Positions 1 to 7,560 of a stretch of 64,000 nt of DNA are shown piece by piece. The position numbers were made by a program, and so were the translations under genes. Source of the stretch: Anaerolineales bacterium (GTDB lineage Bacteria; Chloroflexota; Anaerolineae; Anaerolineales; Villigracilaceae); the NCBI GenBank assembly GCA_013360875.1, contig JABWAU010000002.1, positions 1-64,000 of the forward strand, read 5' to 3'. The notes below the pieces were generated by a model. That model saw only the letters and a list, made by a program, of their open reading frames with translations. It made no database searches and had not been told where the DNA came from. Each line of letters opens with the position of its first letter. Within the stretch, counting starts at the first letter, position 1.

Positions 1-1023
1 GACCACAAGCGCGTGAAGATGCTCATCCCCGATTCCGCGCACGGCACCAACCCCGCCTCCACTGGCATGATGGGCTTGCAGGTTGTGCAAATCCCCTCCG
101 ATGAGCGCGGCAACGTAGATCTCAAAGCCCTCGAAGCCGCCTGCGATGATACCGTCGTCGGCATGATGCTCACCAACCCGAACACGCTCGGTCTGTTCGA
201 CGAGAACATCGAGAAGGTCATCGAGCTCGTTCACGGCTGCGGCGGCTTGATGTATGGCGATGGCGCCAACCTCAACGCCCTGCTCGGCATCGTCCGCCCT
301 GGCGATTTGGGCTTCGACGTGATGCACTTCAACCTGCACAAGACGTTTGCCGTCCCGCATGGCGGCGGCGGACCGGGTTCAGGTCCGGTGGGAGTTGCCG
401 CGCATCTCGTGGACTTCCTTCCCGAACCGCTGGTTGGAATCATCGAAGAAGGCGAGGACGACACGCCTCCGCTGTATGGCTTCGTCAAACCCGCCAAAAC
501 GATTGGCCGCATGAAAGCCTTTCACGGGCATTTCGGCGGCGGCATGGTGCGCGCCTTCACCTACATCGCCATGCACGGACCCGATGGGCTCAAAGACATC
601 TCGCAGTATGCCGTGTTGAACGCCAATTACCTGCAGGCGAAATTGCGCGGCACCTACAAGATTCCGTATGACCGCATCTGCATGCACGAGTTCGTCGCGG
701 AAGGACGCTTCGAAGGCAGCGATGTCCGCGCTCTCGACATCGCCAAGCGCCTGATGGACTACAACTTCCACCCGCCCACCAACTACTTCCCGCTCATCGT
801 CCACGAAGCGCTGATGATCGAGCCGACGGAGACCGAGAACAAAGATACCCTCGATGCCTTCGCCGAGGCGCTGATCAAGATCGCCGAGGAAGCGAAGACC
901 CAGCCCGAACTCGTCAAATCTGCCCCGCATACCACCAAATTCGGCAGGATGGATGAGGTCAAAGCAGCGAGGGAGTTAGTGCTGTGCTGCTGGCTGCCTG
1001 AGGGGTATGATTTGGATGGGTAA
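1..1023 (+). CDS. gcvPB: Glycine dehydrogenase (decarboxylating) subunit 2, 5'-truncated
   Basis: This is the C-terminal part of the PLP-dependent P-protein of the glycine cleavage system, which decarboxylates glycine and hands the aminomethyl group to lipoyl-H-protein. The frame is already open at base 1, with four sense codons before the first possible GTG at 13, so the gene begins outside the window. About 340 of the usual 480-500 residues are present. The PLP lysine lies in FNLHKTFAVPHGGGGPG, near visible residue 114. The tail DEVKAARELVL is typical of the family. A strong terminator follows 29 bases after the stop. No other glycine cleavage gene is visible. The identification is secure; only the truncation is imposed by the window. 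Confidence 0.96.
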   Translation, partial: DHKRVKMLIPDSAHGTNPASTGMMGLQVVQIPSDERGNVDLKALEAACDDTVVGMMLTNPNTLGLFDENIEKVIELVHGCGGLMYGDGANLNALLGIVRPGDLGFDVMHFNLHKTFAVPHGGGGPGSGPVGVAAHLVDFLPEPLVGIIEEGEDDTPPLYGFVKPAKTIGRMKAFHGHFGGGMVRAFTYIAMHGPDGLKDISQYAVLNANYLQAKLRGTYKIPYDRICMHEFVAEGRFEGSDVRALDIAKRLMDYNFHPPTNYFPLIVHEALMIEPTETENKDTLDAFAEALIKIAEEAKTQPELVKSAPHTTKFGRMDEVKAARELVLCCWLPEGYDLDG

Positions 1024-1051
1024 ATCAGGGATCAGTTATCGGTAAGCGGTG

Positions 1052-1084
1052 AAGCCTCGGAGTTATGCTCCGAGGCTTTTGTTT
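1052..1084 (+). terminator. Rho-independent terminator after gcvPB
   Basis: An 11-bp perfect stem (AAGCCTCGGAG, 1052-1062, paired with 1068-1078) has a 5-base loop TTATG and runs into a T-rich stretch (TTTTGTTT). It separates gcvPB from the toxin-antitoxin pair. Confidence 0.9.
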
Positions 1085-1088
1085 GCTG

Positions 1089-1094
1089 TATAAT
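1089..1094 (+). promoter_or_regulatory. -10 box (TATAAT) of the hepT-mntA promoter
   Basis: A consensus TATAAT ends 7 bases before the hepT ATG at 1102. A start about 7 bases downstream of the box would fall on the ATG, so the mRNA is probably leaderless. No Shine-Dalgarno sequence is present and no convincing -35 box is seen. Confidence 0.6.
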
Positions 1095-1101
1095 TATCTG
1101 T

Positions 1102-1527
1102 ATGGCAGAGCAAGATATTCGCTGGATTCAAAGATTTAATCATTTCACGAAAGCCTTATCGCAACTCAGAGAAGCAGTTGAGTTGGCGCAGAAGCGTCAG
1201 CTCTCAAAACTCGAAGAGCAGGGGTTGATTCAGGCATTCGAATTTACCCATGAATTGGCATGGAATACATTAAAGGATTTTTTGGAAGAACGTGGCGTTC
1301 AAGATTTATATGGCTCAAGAGATACAACGCGTGAAGCCTTCAAAACGGGCTTGATCGAGAATGGTGAAGCGTGGATGAACATGATCCAGAGCCGCAACCT
1401 GACCTCGCACACTTATGAAGAAAGCACAGCCAAAGAAATCGTTTTTGCTATTCGTAAAACCTACCATACGGAATTTGAAGCGTTTCGCGTTAAATTCGAG
1501 GGAATGAAAAAAGAGGCAGAGACATGA
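1102..1527 (+). CDS. hepT: HepT-like HEPN toxin / nucleotidyltransferase substrate-binding protein
   Basis: A 141-residue all-helical HEPN protein of the HI0074 family, the partner of a minimal nucleotidyltransferase. Near residue 94 the sequence SRNLTSHTY carries the Rx4HxY motif. In characterised HepT toxins this motif is the RNase active site, and its tyrosine is oligo-AMPylated by MntA. The gene overlaps mntA by four bases (ATGA), so the two are translationally coupled in the usual toxin-first order. It has its own -10 box and likely leaderless mRNA. Toxicity is inferred from family and context; some HI0074 homologues may have milder roles. Confidence 0.88.
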   Translation: MAEQDIRWIQRFNHFTKALSQLREAVELAQKRQLSKLEEQGLIQAFEFTHELAWNTLKDFLEERGVQDLYGSRDTTREAFKTGLIENGEAWMNMIQSRNLTSHTYEESTAKEIVFAIRKTYHTEFEAFRVKFEGMKKEAET

Positions 1528-1859
1528 AACACGGTCTCTCAGAAGCCACAATCCAGAAGATATGCGCCGTTCTTAGCCGCTATCCACAAGTCGAAAAGGC
1601 AATCCTGTACGGTTCGCGCGCCAAAGGCAATTACAAAATCGGCTCCGATATTGACTTGACCCTGTATGGCGGCACAGAGTTGACGCTGAATGTGCTCTAT
1701 CGAATCATGGACGAACTCGACGACCTGCTCCTGCCCTACACCATTGACTTGTCCACCTATCATACGATTAGTGATCCCGACGTAATCGAACATATTCAAC
1801 GTGTGGGTGTCACGTTTTACGATAAGAGCGAGGCAGTCCCAGAGTCGGCAGGGACGTGA
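1524..1859 (+). CDS. mntA: MntA-like minimal nucleotidyltransferase antitoxin
   Basis: A 111-residue nucleotidyltransferase of the HI0073/MNT family. The catalytic GSx10DxD motif is complete (GSRAKGNYKIGSDID, about residues 31-45). A later Asp in TIDLSTY may be the third carboxylate. In characterised pairs MntA transfers AMP to the HepT tyrosine and silences it. It overlaps hepT by four bases. The 3' end of the gene runs into a relic of a gcvPB C-terminus, so its last residues may have been modified by the insertion event that brought the pair here. Confidence 0.88.
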   Translation: MKHGLSEATIQKICAVLSRYPQVEKAILYGSRAKGNYKIGSDIDLTLYGGTELTLNVLYRIMDELDDLLLPYTIDLSTYHTISDPDVIEHIQRVGVTFYDKSEAVPESAGT

Positions 1860-1903
1860 AAGCGGCGAGGGAGTTGGTGTTGCCGAAGGCGCCGGTTGCC
1901 TGA
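1853..1903 (+). pseudogene. Relic of a second gcvPB 3' end
   Basis: Read in the frame beginning at 1853, this piece encodes DVKAARELVL followed by a divergent tail and a stop. It matches DEVKAARELVL at the end of gcvPB (about 950-990). At DNA level about 24 bases around GCGAGGGAGTT match with few differences. It sits just behind the HepT-MntA pair and overlaps the last bases of mntA. Confidence 0.6.
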
Positions 1904-1949
1904 GGGGGGGAACATCAATGTCCGATGCAGCAGGACAGGAGGTACGACC

Positions 1950-2267
1950 ATGAACCCCATCGCGCTTAGATTGATTGTACTGGGGGTTTTGCTTCTGCTG
2001 TTCGAAATATTCTCGATCGTCCGAAACAAAAAGATGCCGGGGATCGTGTTTTCATTCCTCGGATTGACGGCAATCGCAAACCCCCGGTTGCCGTCAGTTA
2101 TTTTCCTGTCGGATAAATTACGCCGTTTTGGGCTGTTCCTTCGCACGCGGCAGCAGGTTGAGCGCAAGCGGAAGCGACAGGATCAACGCCAGCCAGACCC
2201 AGGTCTCCAAGGTAAAGAACAGTTCATCTTTCAACACAAAATCGAGTTCCTGGGACCGGGACCATAG
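1950..2267 (+). CDS. Small membrane protein of unknown function, doubtful C-terminus
   Basis: An AGGAGG Shine-Dalgarno sequence lies 7 bases before the ATG at 1950. The first 40 residues contain one or two hydrophobic helices (LRLIVLGVLLLLFEIFSIV and PGIVFSFLGLTAIA). After about residue 50 the sequence becomes polar and low-quality, and it overlaps the 3' end of the minus-strand gene that stops at 2118. The start is convincing but the C-terminal half may be a degraded read-through. No family is recognised. Confidence 0.4.
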   Translation: MNPIALRLIVLGVLLLLFEIFSIVRNKKMPGIVFSFLGLTAIANPRLPSVIFLSDKLRRFGLFLRTRQQVERKRKRQDQRQPDPGLQGKEQFIFQHKIEFLGPGP

Positions 2268-3167
2268 TATCAAAACCGCCTTGCCCGCCGCCGCCGTGAA
2301 CATGGATAAAGCCAGCCCAATCTGCAATAAAACGAAGCGTTTTAACGGCTCACTGTTCCGCAGATAGAACCATCCGCCGAGCGCAAGCATCAAGAGGGAC
2401 AGGGCGAAATAAGGCTCCTCATTTACGTACTCGTCGAAGATAAGCCAGAGCATCAAGGGAATCGTCCCATACAGCAAAAAGGAAAGGAGCGTCCAGTCGT
2501 CCCGGAGCCGATGGTATAAGGGGCGGAACCTCGGAACCAATCTCGATATGGCAAGCAAAAGGAACACCAGAAGGATCAATCCTATCCACAGGAAGTTCCC
2601 AAAATTGAAATCGTCCCCCCACCCTGATGATTTGTGCCACCAAACATCCAGCCTAAAATTCCCAAGGATGTTGAAGAGCAAAAAGGAGGCAATTGTCAAC
2701 AGCACGCCCAAATACGGCAGGAACCAGCGCGGCAGTCCTTTGGCAGAGCCAAGCAGGAACAAGCCAAACGCCGCAGACCAGAAGAGAATGACAAAGGCAA
2801 TCGACGCCCATATGGGTGCGGTCCAGTACCTGGCGAGGAACCCGAACAGGACCATCACCATGCTGAACAGGAAAGGCGTCAGTGCGGCAAAAGCCTCCCT
2901 GCCTGAACCAGGCTCAAAGTCGAAACGTGAGGCGGATTTTCCAGTCATTTTTACCTTTCTCCTCTCCCGCAGGTGCTCGTGGATGATCGCTTTCGGCAAG
3001 CCGGTCAGTTCGCGAAAGACCACACCTACAGTTTCGAGCGCCCCTTTTTCCAACGCGTCGTCCACCGACAATTCGAAAACCGCCTGCAATTCCTCGCCAT
3101 ACTCCTCCCGATACGCTCTTGGGAAGAGAAGCAGAAGCCAGCCGTAAAGTCCCTGAATGAACTTCAT
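2118..3167 (-). CDS. Membrane protein with N-terminal permease-prefix-like domain (paralogue 2)
   Basis: A 349-residue protein with about 80 cytosolic residues followed by roughly nine hydrophobic segments. The N-terminus (LFPRAYREEYGEELQAVF, then LPKAIIHEHLRERRK) matches that of the upstream neighbour almost word for word. The two genes are therefore tandem paralogues, 14 bases apart. The motif resembles the cytosolic prefix found on some PadR-associated permeases. It probably belongs to one operon with the PadR regulator at 4225-4575. The transported substrate is unknown. Starts upstream of 3167 are excluded by the paralogue alignment. Confidence 0.75.
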   Translation of the reverse strand: MKFIQGLYGWLLLLFPRAYREEYGEELQAVFELSVDDALEKGALETVGVVFRELTGLPKAIIHEHLRERRKVKMTGKSASRFDFEPGSGREAFAALTPFLFSMVMVLFGFLARYWTAPIWASIAFVILFWSAAFGLFLLGSAKGLPRWFLPYLGVLLTIASFLLFNILGNFRLDVWWHKSSGWGDDFNFGNFLWIGLILLVFLLLAISRLVPRFRPLYHRLRDDWTLLSFLLYGTIPLMLWLIFDEYVNEEPYFALSLLMLALGGWFYLRNSEPLKRFVLLQIGLALSMFTAAAGKAVLILWSRSQELDFVLKDELFFTLETWVWLALILSLPLALNLLPRAKEQPKTA

Positions 3168-3181
3168 GCCAACTCACCCGC

Positions 3182-4228
3182 TCAGGCAGCCTGCAACTGA
3201 TCTTTTGATTGTGGAAACAACCTGAGCAAAAGCGGGATCAGCATGCCCAGCGCGATCCACATCCACATGATGATTGTGCTCATCATTTCGGTCAACCAGG
3301 TGAAATGTCGGGTGCCCTCCCAGAAATATTGATAGATGATCGCTTTCCCAATTGCGGCAATAAAGAGGGAAACCGTCAGTCCGCCAAACAACGCCCAAAA
3401 CTGCCTGCGCGGATTATGCGTATGCAGATACATCCAAAGTCCAACCGCAAGCACGATGAATGCAAGTAATTCCCAGAGTTCTTCATTCATGTAATCGTCG
3501 AAGGTGAGGAGCAGGGCAAAGGGGGAGGAACCATACAGGAGCAGGAGGAGAAGCGTCCAGTCCTTTTTGAAGCGGCGTAGAACGGGAAGGAATGCGATCA
3601 AAAGAACCAAAAGCAGCGCTACGACGGAAAATCCCACCCACAATATGCCTTGATATGCCACCTGTCCCAGGAACCACGAACGCTCATACAGCGATGGGAA
3701 CGCCCTGACCCACAAGCGGTCGAGCATGCCGCCGATTTGATACACGCTGAAAATGGCAAGCAAAAAGCCCAGATACGTCAGGGACCAGCGCGGCAACCCC
3801 TTGAACAGACCGATCAGGCATAGAATTCCCAGGATGGCAAGCAGGAGAATGGCAATGCCGTTGAACAGCGGGTTGGGAAATCGCATCACTCCCGACAGGC
3901 TGATCATGTTGATGATCGGAAGAACGCCCCCCAGCAGGAAAAAGGGATAGAACGCCGCAAGAAATTCCCGACTCGACCCATGGGTAAAATCGAAATAAGC
4001 GCCAAATCTTCCAGCCATTTTTGCTTTTCTCCTCTCCCGCAAGTGTTCGTGGATGATCGCTTTCGGCAGGCTGGACAATTCATGTAATGCTACGTGCGCA
4101 ACTTCAAATCTGCCCGATGCCATCGCATCGTCCAGCGCCAAATCGAAAACTATCCGTAATTCCTCGCCGTACTCCTCCCGATACGCTCTCGGGAACAAAT
4201 ACAGAAGCAGGGCATACAGGCGTTTCAC
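3182..4228 (-). CDS. Membrane protein with N-terminal permease-prefix-like domain (paralogue 1)
   Basis: A 348-residue paralogue of the next gene, with the same cytosolic prefix (YLFPRAYREEYGEELRIVF) and then about nine transmembrane helices. The frame stays open further upstream. The start is placed at the GTG at 4228 because it overlaps the PadR stop codon by four bases (GTGA) and gives the same length as its paralogue. Operon order is padR, this gene, then the second copy. The PadR pairing suggests expression in response to an unknown ligand. Export or signalling is a guess. Confidence 0.78.
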   Translation of the reverse strand: MKRLYALLLYLFPRAYREEYGEELRIVFDLALDDAMASGRFEVAHVALHELSSLPKAIIHEHLRERRKAKMAGRFGAYFDFTHGSSREFLAAFYPFFLLGGVLPIINMISLSGVMRFPNPLFNGIAILLLAILGILCLIGLFKGLPRWSLTYLGFLLAIFSVYQIGGMLDRLWVRAFPSLYERSWFLGQVAYQGILWVGFSVVALLLVLLIAFLPVLRRFKKDWTLLLLLLYGSSPFALLLTFDDYMNEELWELLAFIVLAVGLWMYLHTHNPRRQFWALFGGLTVSLFIAAIGKAIIYQYFWEGTRHFTWLTEMMSTIIMWMWIALGMLIPLLLRLFPQSKDQLQAA

Positions 4229-4575
4229 GCCCCGTCCTCCCGCAGCCGCAGGCGCGCCTCCCTGACCATTCCCTGCAAGCGGACATGCTCCGCTTCGAGC
4301 ACACGCCTGCCCAGATCGGTCAATGCATAGGATTTGCGCGGCAAGCCCGGACCCGCATCCTGCTCCTCGTCCGAGAGGCGTTCGATCAACTCCTGGTCCA
4401 GCAGTCGGCCGATCGCCGTGTACAACGTGCTGGTACTTAAGTTGACGCGTTCCCCGCTCAACTCCCTCACGTCCTTCATAATGGCGTAGCCGTGTTTTTT
4501 GCCGGGCGCGAGACTCAACAAAATGTAAAACGTCGGTTCGGTAAGAGGCAGGTAAGAGATTGGGTCTGTGGACAT
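4225..4575 (-). CDS. PadR-family transcriptional regulator
   Basis: A 116-residue winged-helix repressor. The PadR pattern is clear: FYILLSLAPGKKHGYAIMKD, then a recognition region around STSTLYTAIGRLLDQELIE, the wing with YALTDLGRRVLE, and a charged C-terminal helix. It is the first gene of an operon with two paralogous membrane proteins and overlaps the next gene by four bases. An AT-rich inverted repeat at 4601-4621, just upstream of the start, is a likely autoregulatory operator. Confidence 0.9.
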   Translation of the reverse strand: MSTDPISYLPLTEPTFYILLSLAPGKKHGYAIMKDVRELSGERVNLSTSTLYTAIGRLLDQELIERLSDEEQDAGPGLPRKSYALTDLGRRVLEAEHVRLQGMVREARLRLREDGA

Positions 4576-4600
4576 GGTTTATCCTGATTATCAATCTTTG

Positions 4601-4621
4601 ATATATCGGTATATGATATAT
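4601..4621 (-). promoter_or_regulatory. Inverted repeat, candidate PadR operator
   Basis: Seven-base arms ATATATC and GATATAT are separated by seven bases, 26 bases upstream of the padR start. The block also supplies TATAAT-like promoter boxes. A PadR repressor commonly binds such an AT-rich dyad at its own promoter. Binding is inferred. Confidence 0.5.
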
Positions 4622-4785
4622 AATACTCCCTTCGCTCTTTTCTGTCAATGGTCGGAGTACCGGGGATTACCTACACCCCGGGCGTAGGGCGCACACGCGG
4701 CGTCGAATGTGCCCCGTCAGCGTTAGAGAACGGTGTCCTATGTATTGTGGGTAATCGCCAGTCGGAATATGGTATCCTCCACCGC

Positions 4786-5721
4786 ATGAATCACATCGCA
4801 TCCATACTGAATCGTTATCCCGCCCTCGTCATAGACGGCGCGCTCGCCACCGAACTGGAACGCCGCGGCTACGACCTGAAGGATGATCTGTGGTCCGCAA
4901 AGATCCTGCTCGAAAAACCCGAAGCCATCAGGCAACTCCACTACGATTACTTCAAAGCCGGTGCGGATTGCGCCATTACGGCAAGTTATCAAGCCACTGT
5001 CGAAGGTTTCATGAAACGCGGCTTGAATGAAGCCGAAGCAATTGCCCTGATTCAAAAATCGGTTCAACTCGCCATCGAGGTGCGCGATGAATTCTGGGCG
5101 GATGAAGCAAATCGAGTCGGTAGATCAAAACCGTTCGTCGCCGCGTCGGTGGGACCATACGGCGCGTATCTCGCGGACGGCTCCGAGTATCGCGGGAATT
5201 ACGGCTTGACCGAAAAGGAACTGATGGATTTTCATCGTCCGCGCATGAAGGCATTGATCGAAGCCGGCGCAGACATGTTAGCCTGCGAGACGATCCCCAC
5301 CCCCATCGAAGCGCGGGCGCTGGTCAAACTGCTGGGCGAGTTCGAAGGCGTGGGCGCGTGGATCAGCTTCAGTTGCCGCGATGAGGCGTACGTCAATGAG
5401 GGAGAGAAACTCGAAGAGTGCATCCGGCAAATCGAGTCGAGTCCGCAGGTCGCAGCGGTCGGAGTCAACTGCACGTCGCCGCGATTCATCCCCTCGTTGA
5501 TCCGCGAAGCGAAGAAGGCAACGGACAAACCGATCCTGGTATATCCCAACTCCGGCGAAACGTACGACGCGGCAAAAAATGATTGGGATGGGCATCCCGT
5601 TTACGCATCGTTCGGCGAGGAAGCCAAAGTCTGGTACGAGGCGGGCGCGCGTCTGATCGGCGGATGCTGCCGCACTTCGCCCGAGGACATTCGTGCGATT
5701 TCGAATTGGGTGCGAACGTAA
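4786..5721 (+). CDS. mmuM: Homocysteine S-methyltransferase
   Basis: A 311-residue zinc enzyme that methylates homocysteine to methionine, typically from S-methylmethionine or S-adenosylmethionine. Length matches E. coli MmuM. Zinc ligands are visible in VGVNCTSP and GGCCRTSPEDI near the C-terminus. The N-terminus (LVIDGALATELERRGYDL) is characteristic. The frame is open from 4648, but the ATG at 4786 aligns with the family start. TATCCT ends 7 bases before this ATG and no Shine-Dalgarno sequence is present, so a leaderless mRNA is possible. It appears to be a single-gene unit. Confidence 0.93.
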   Translation: MNHIASILNRYPALVIDGALATELERRGYDLKDDLWSAKILLEKPEAIRQLHYDYFKAGADCAITASYQATVEGFMKRGLNEAEAIALIQKSVQLAIEVRDEFWADEANRVGRSKPFVAASVGPYGAYLADGSEYRGNYGLTEKELMDFHRPRMKALIEAGADMLACETIPTPIEARALVKLLGEFEGVGAWISFSCRDEAYVNEGEKLEECIRQIESSPQVAAVGVNCTSPRFIPSLIREAKKATDKPILVYPNSGETYDAAKNDWDGHPVYASFGEEAKVWYEAGARLIGGCCRTSPEDIRAISNWVRT

Positions 5722-5808
5722 CGAACGTAACGCAGGATGACATCGTGCCACAGGCAAAAGGCTATCCATGACATAAAGAAGAATTACCAAACCCCGAACA
5801 GGATAATC

Positions 5809-6441
5809 ATGCAACCTCCTCTCAAAAAACGCCTGCTGTTGATCCTCGCGGTCTTCGCGATTCAATCCAATTACGCGCCCGCCACCCATCTCCTGCAAGG
5901 CGGCGTCGAACCCAAATTGCCCTGGGATATTTTTCCGCTTTGGGCGGTTTGGGTCGTTCCGTATATTTTGTGCTACCCGCTGTGGGCGTTCGGTGTGGGA
6001 TGGCTGGTTTTAAAAACGAACGAGCCGCGTTTTCGCGCGGCAACTGCCGGTCTCTTCCTTGCCTGCACGCTCGGCGTATTGACCTTCTTCCTGTTTCCGA
6101 CCTACGTCACCGATCCCGAAGTGACGGGGAGCGACATCTTCTCGAAGACCCTGCTCCTCGTCCAAAGTGTGGATGGCGATTACGCCGCCTTCCCCAGCGC
6201 GCACATTTACATCACGGTCGTCCTCGCCCTCTTTTACCGCGACTGGTATCCGCGTTACAAACGGCTTTGGCTCTTCGTCGTCGTCATCGTTGCATTCTCC
6301 ACGCTTTTCACCAAACAACATTACATTCTGGATGTCCTTGGCGGGACCCTCACCGGCTGGCTGGGTCATCGTTTCGGTCTGTGGTGGAATACAATGGACG
6401 GCAAACTCAAACAAAGGAGGATTTCCCATGCCCGACCCTAA
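5809..6441 (+). CDS. PAP2-family membrane phosphatase/transferase-like protein
   Basis: A 210-residue integral membrane protein with about six helices. The second and third PAP2 signature motifs are visible: AFPSAHIY, and the region THE-like TKQHYILDVLGG with the conserved His and Asp. The first motif is not obvious, which resembles the inositolphosphotransferase or AUR1-like branch. It may act on lipid phosphates or phosphoinositol groups. The ATG at 5809 has a weak AGGA upstream; the frame extends back to 5737. Its last 14 bases overlap the next gene, whose strong Shine-Dalgarno sequence lies inside this one. Confidence 0.72.
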   Translation: MQPPLKKRLLLILAVFAIQSNYAPATHLLQGGVEPKLPWDIFPLWAVWVVPYILCYPLWAFGVGWLVLKTNEPRFRAATAGLFLACTLGVLTFFLFPTYVTDPEVTGSDIFSKTLLLVQSVDGDYAAFPSAHIYITVVLALFYRDWYPRYKRLWLFVVVIVAFSTLFTKQHYILDVLGGTLTGWLGHRFGLWWNTMDGKLKQRRISHARP

Positions 6442-6940
6442 AATCTCGCGTCCGAAATTTCCTCCCGGTTATGCAGACAGACCCGCCTCCATCCTGACCT
6501 GGGACTGGGTCGCCGCGCAGTTGACCGAATCCAAACACTACTGGCTTTGCTCCGTCCGTCCCCCTCCGTCTGACGCCCAGGGCGGCAAACCGCACGTTGT
6601 TCCGCGCTGGGGCGTATTCATTGACGATAAATTCTATTACGACGGCAGTCCCGAGACGCGGCACGCGCGCAACATCGAAAAGAATCCACACGTATCGCTC
6701 CACCTCGAAAGTGGAAGTCAGGCGATCATCCTCGAAGGGACCGCCGCGCCCGCAGGCAAACCCTCCCCCGAACTGGCGAAGAAACTCTCAAAGGCATATA
6801 GCAAAAAATACAAGGAGATGGGCTACGCGCCCAAGCCCGATTCGTGGGACAAAGGCGGGTTGTATGTATTTACCCCGAAACAGTGCATCGCCTGGTCGAA
6901 CTTCACGCAAGACCCCACCAGGTTCGTGTTCGAGGATTAG
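6428..6940 (+). CDS. Pyridoxamine 5'-phosphate oxidase family (FMN split-barrel) protein
   Basis: A 170-residue FMN-binding split-barrel protein. The sequence shows the typical first strands (HYWLCSVRP, then PHVVPRWGVFIDDKFYYDG), the NPHVSLHLESG strand, and a late KGGLYVFTPKQCIAWSNF segment. The start at 6428 has an AAAGGAGG Shine-Dalgarno sequence. The open frame extends upstream, but only this start fits the family. Proteins of this type are often F420- or FMN-dependent oxidoreductases of unknown substrate; true PdxH activity is unlikely because the PdxH signature is absent. It overlaps the PAP2 gene. Confidence 0.8.
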   Translation: MPDPKISRPKFPPGYADRPASILTWDWVAAQLTESKHYWLCSVRPPPSDAQGGKPHVVPRWGVFIDDKFYYDGSPETRHARNIEKNPHVSLHLESGSQAIILEGTAAPAGKPSPELAKKLSKAYSKKYKEMGYAPKPDSWDKGGLYVFTPKQCIAWSNFTQDPTRFVFED

Positions 6941-6945
6941 CCCGC

Positions 6946-7554
6946 ATGTGGCTCTACGTCCTCCAGGGGGTTGGACTTGGGTTTTCCGCCGCCGTCCTGC
7001 CGGGTCCCTTCCTTGCCTATCTCATCTCTCAAACGCTGGAGCGCGGCTGGAGGCGCGCCCTGCCCGCCGCGTTCGCGCCGCTGGTCAGCGACGGTCCCAT
7101 CATTACGCTTTGCCTGCTTGTTCTGAGCCAGGTTCCGGGTTGGTTCGAACGTTTCCTCCATTTCGCAGGCGGATCGTTCATTTTGTATCTCGCGTTCGGC
7201 GCGTATAAGGCATGGAGAAATTTCGATTCGAATCTCCCCTCCACAAACCCCGGCGCGCAGGGAAGCGTATTCAAAGCCGCGCTGATGAATGCCCTGAGCC
7301 CGGGTCCTTACATTTACTGGAGCCTGGTCACGGGTCCCATCCTGTTGCGAGGCTGGCGCGAAACGCCGGTCAACGGGATCGGATTTCTGGCGGGATTCTA
7401 CGCGACCATCGTGCTAAGCCTGACCGCGATCATCCTGGTCTTCAGCCTGGCGAGGGAATTGGGTCCGAAGTTCAACCGTGCAATGCTGGGAGTCTCTGCG
7501 ATTGCCCTGCTCATTTTCGGCATCCGTCAACTCTGGCTCGGCATCCTGGGATAA
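6946..7554 (+). CDS. LysE/RhtB-family exporter
   Basis: A 202-residue membrane protein with six predicted helices. The PGP motif of the LysE family is at the end of the first helix (SAAVLPGPFLAYLIS), and the second internal NALSPGPYIYW repeat is also typical. The family exports amino acids or related small cations. The ATG at 6946 is six bases after the preceding stop, so it is probably co-transcribed with the split-barrel and PAP2 genes. The substrate cannot be told. Confidence 0.85.
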   Translation: MWLYVLQGVGLGFSAAVLPGPFLAYLISQTLERGWRRALPAAFAPLVSDGPIITLCLLVLSQVPGWFERFLHFAGGSFILYLAFGAYKAWRNFDSNLPSTNPGAQGSVFKAALMNALSPGPYIYWSLVTGPILLRGWRETPVNGIGFLAGFYATIVLSLTAIILVFSLARELGPKFNRAMLGVSAIALLIFGIRQLWLGILG

Positions 7555-7560
7555 GCAAGT

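Noticed and set aside
4648-4785. Extended N-terminus of the homocysteine methyltransferase
   Set aside because: The added residues do not match the family, and the ATG at 4786 gives the standard length.
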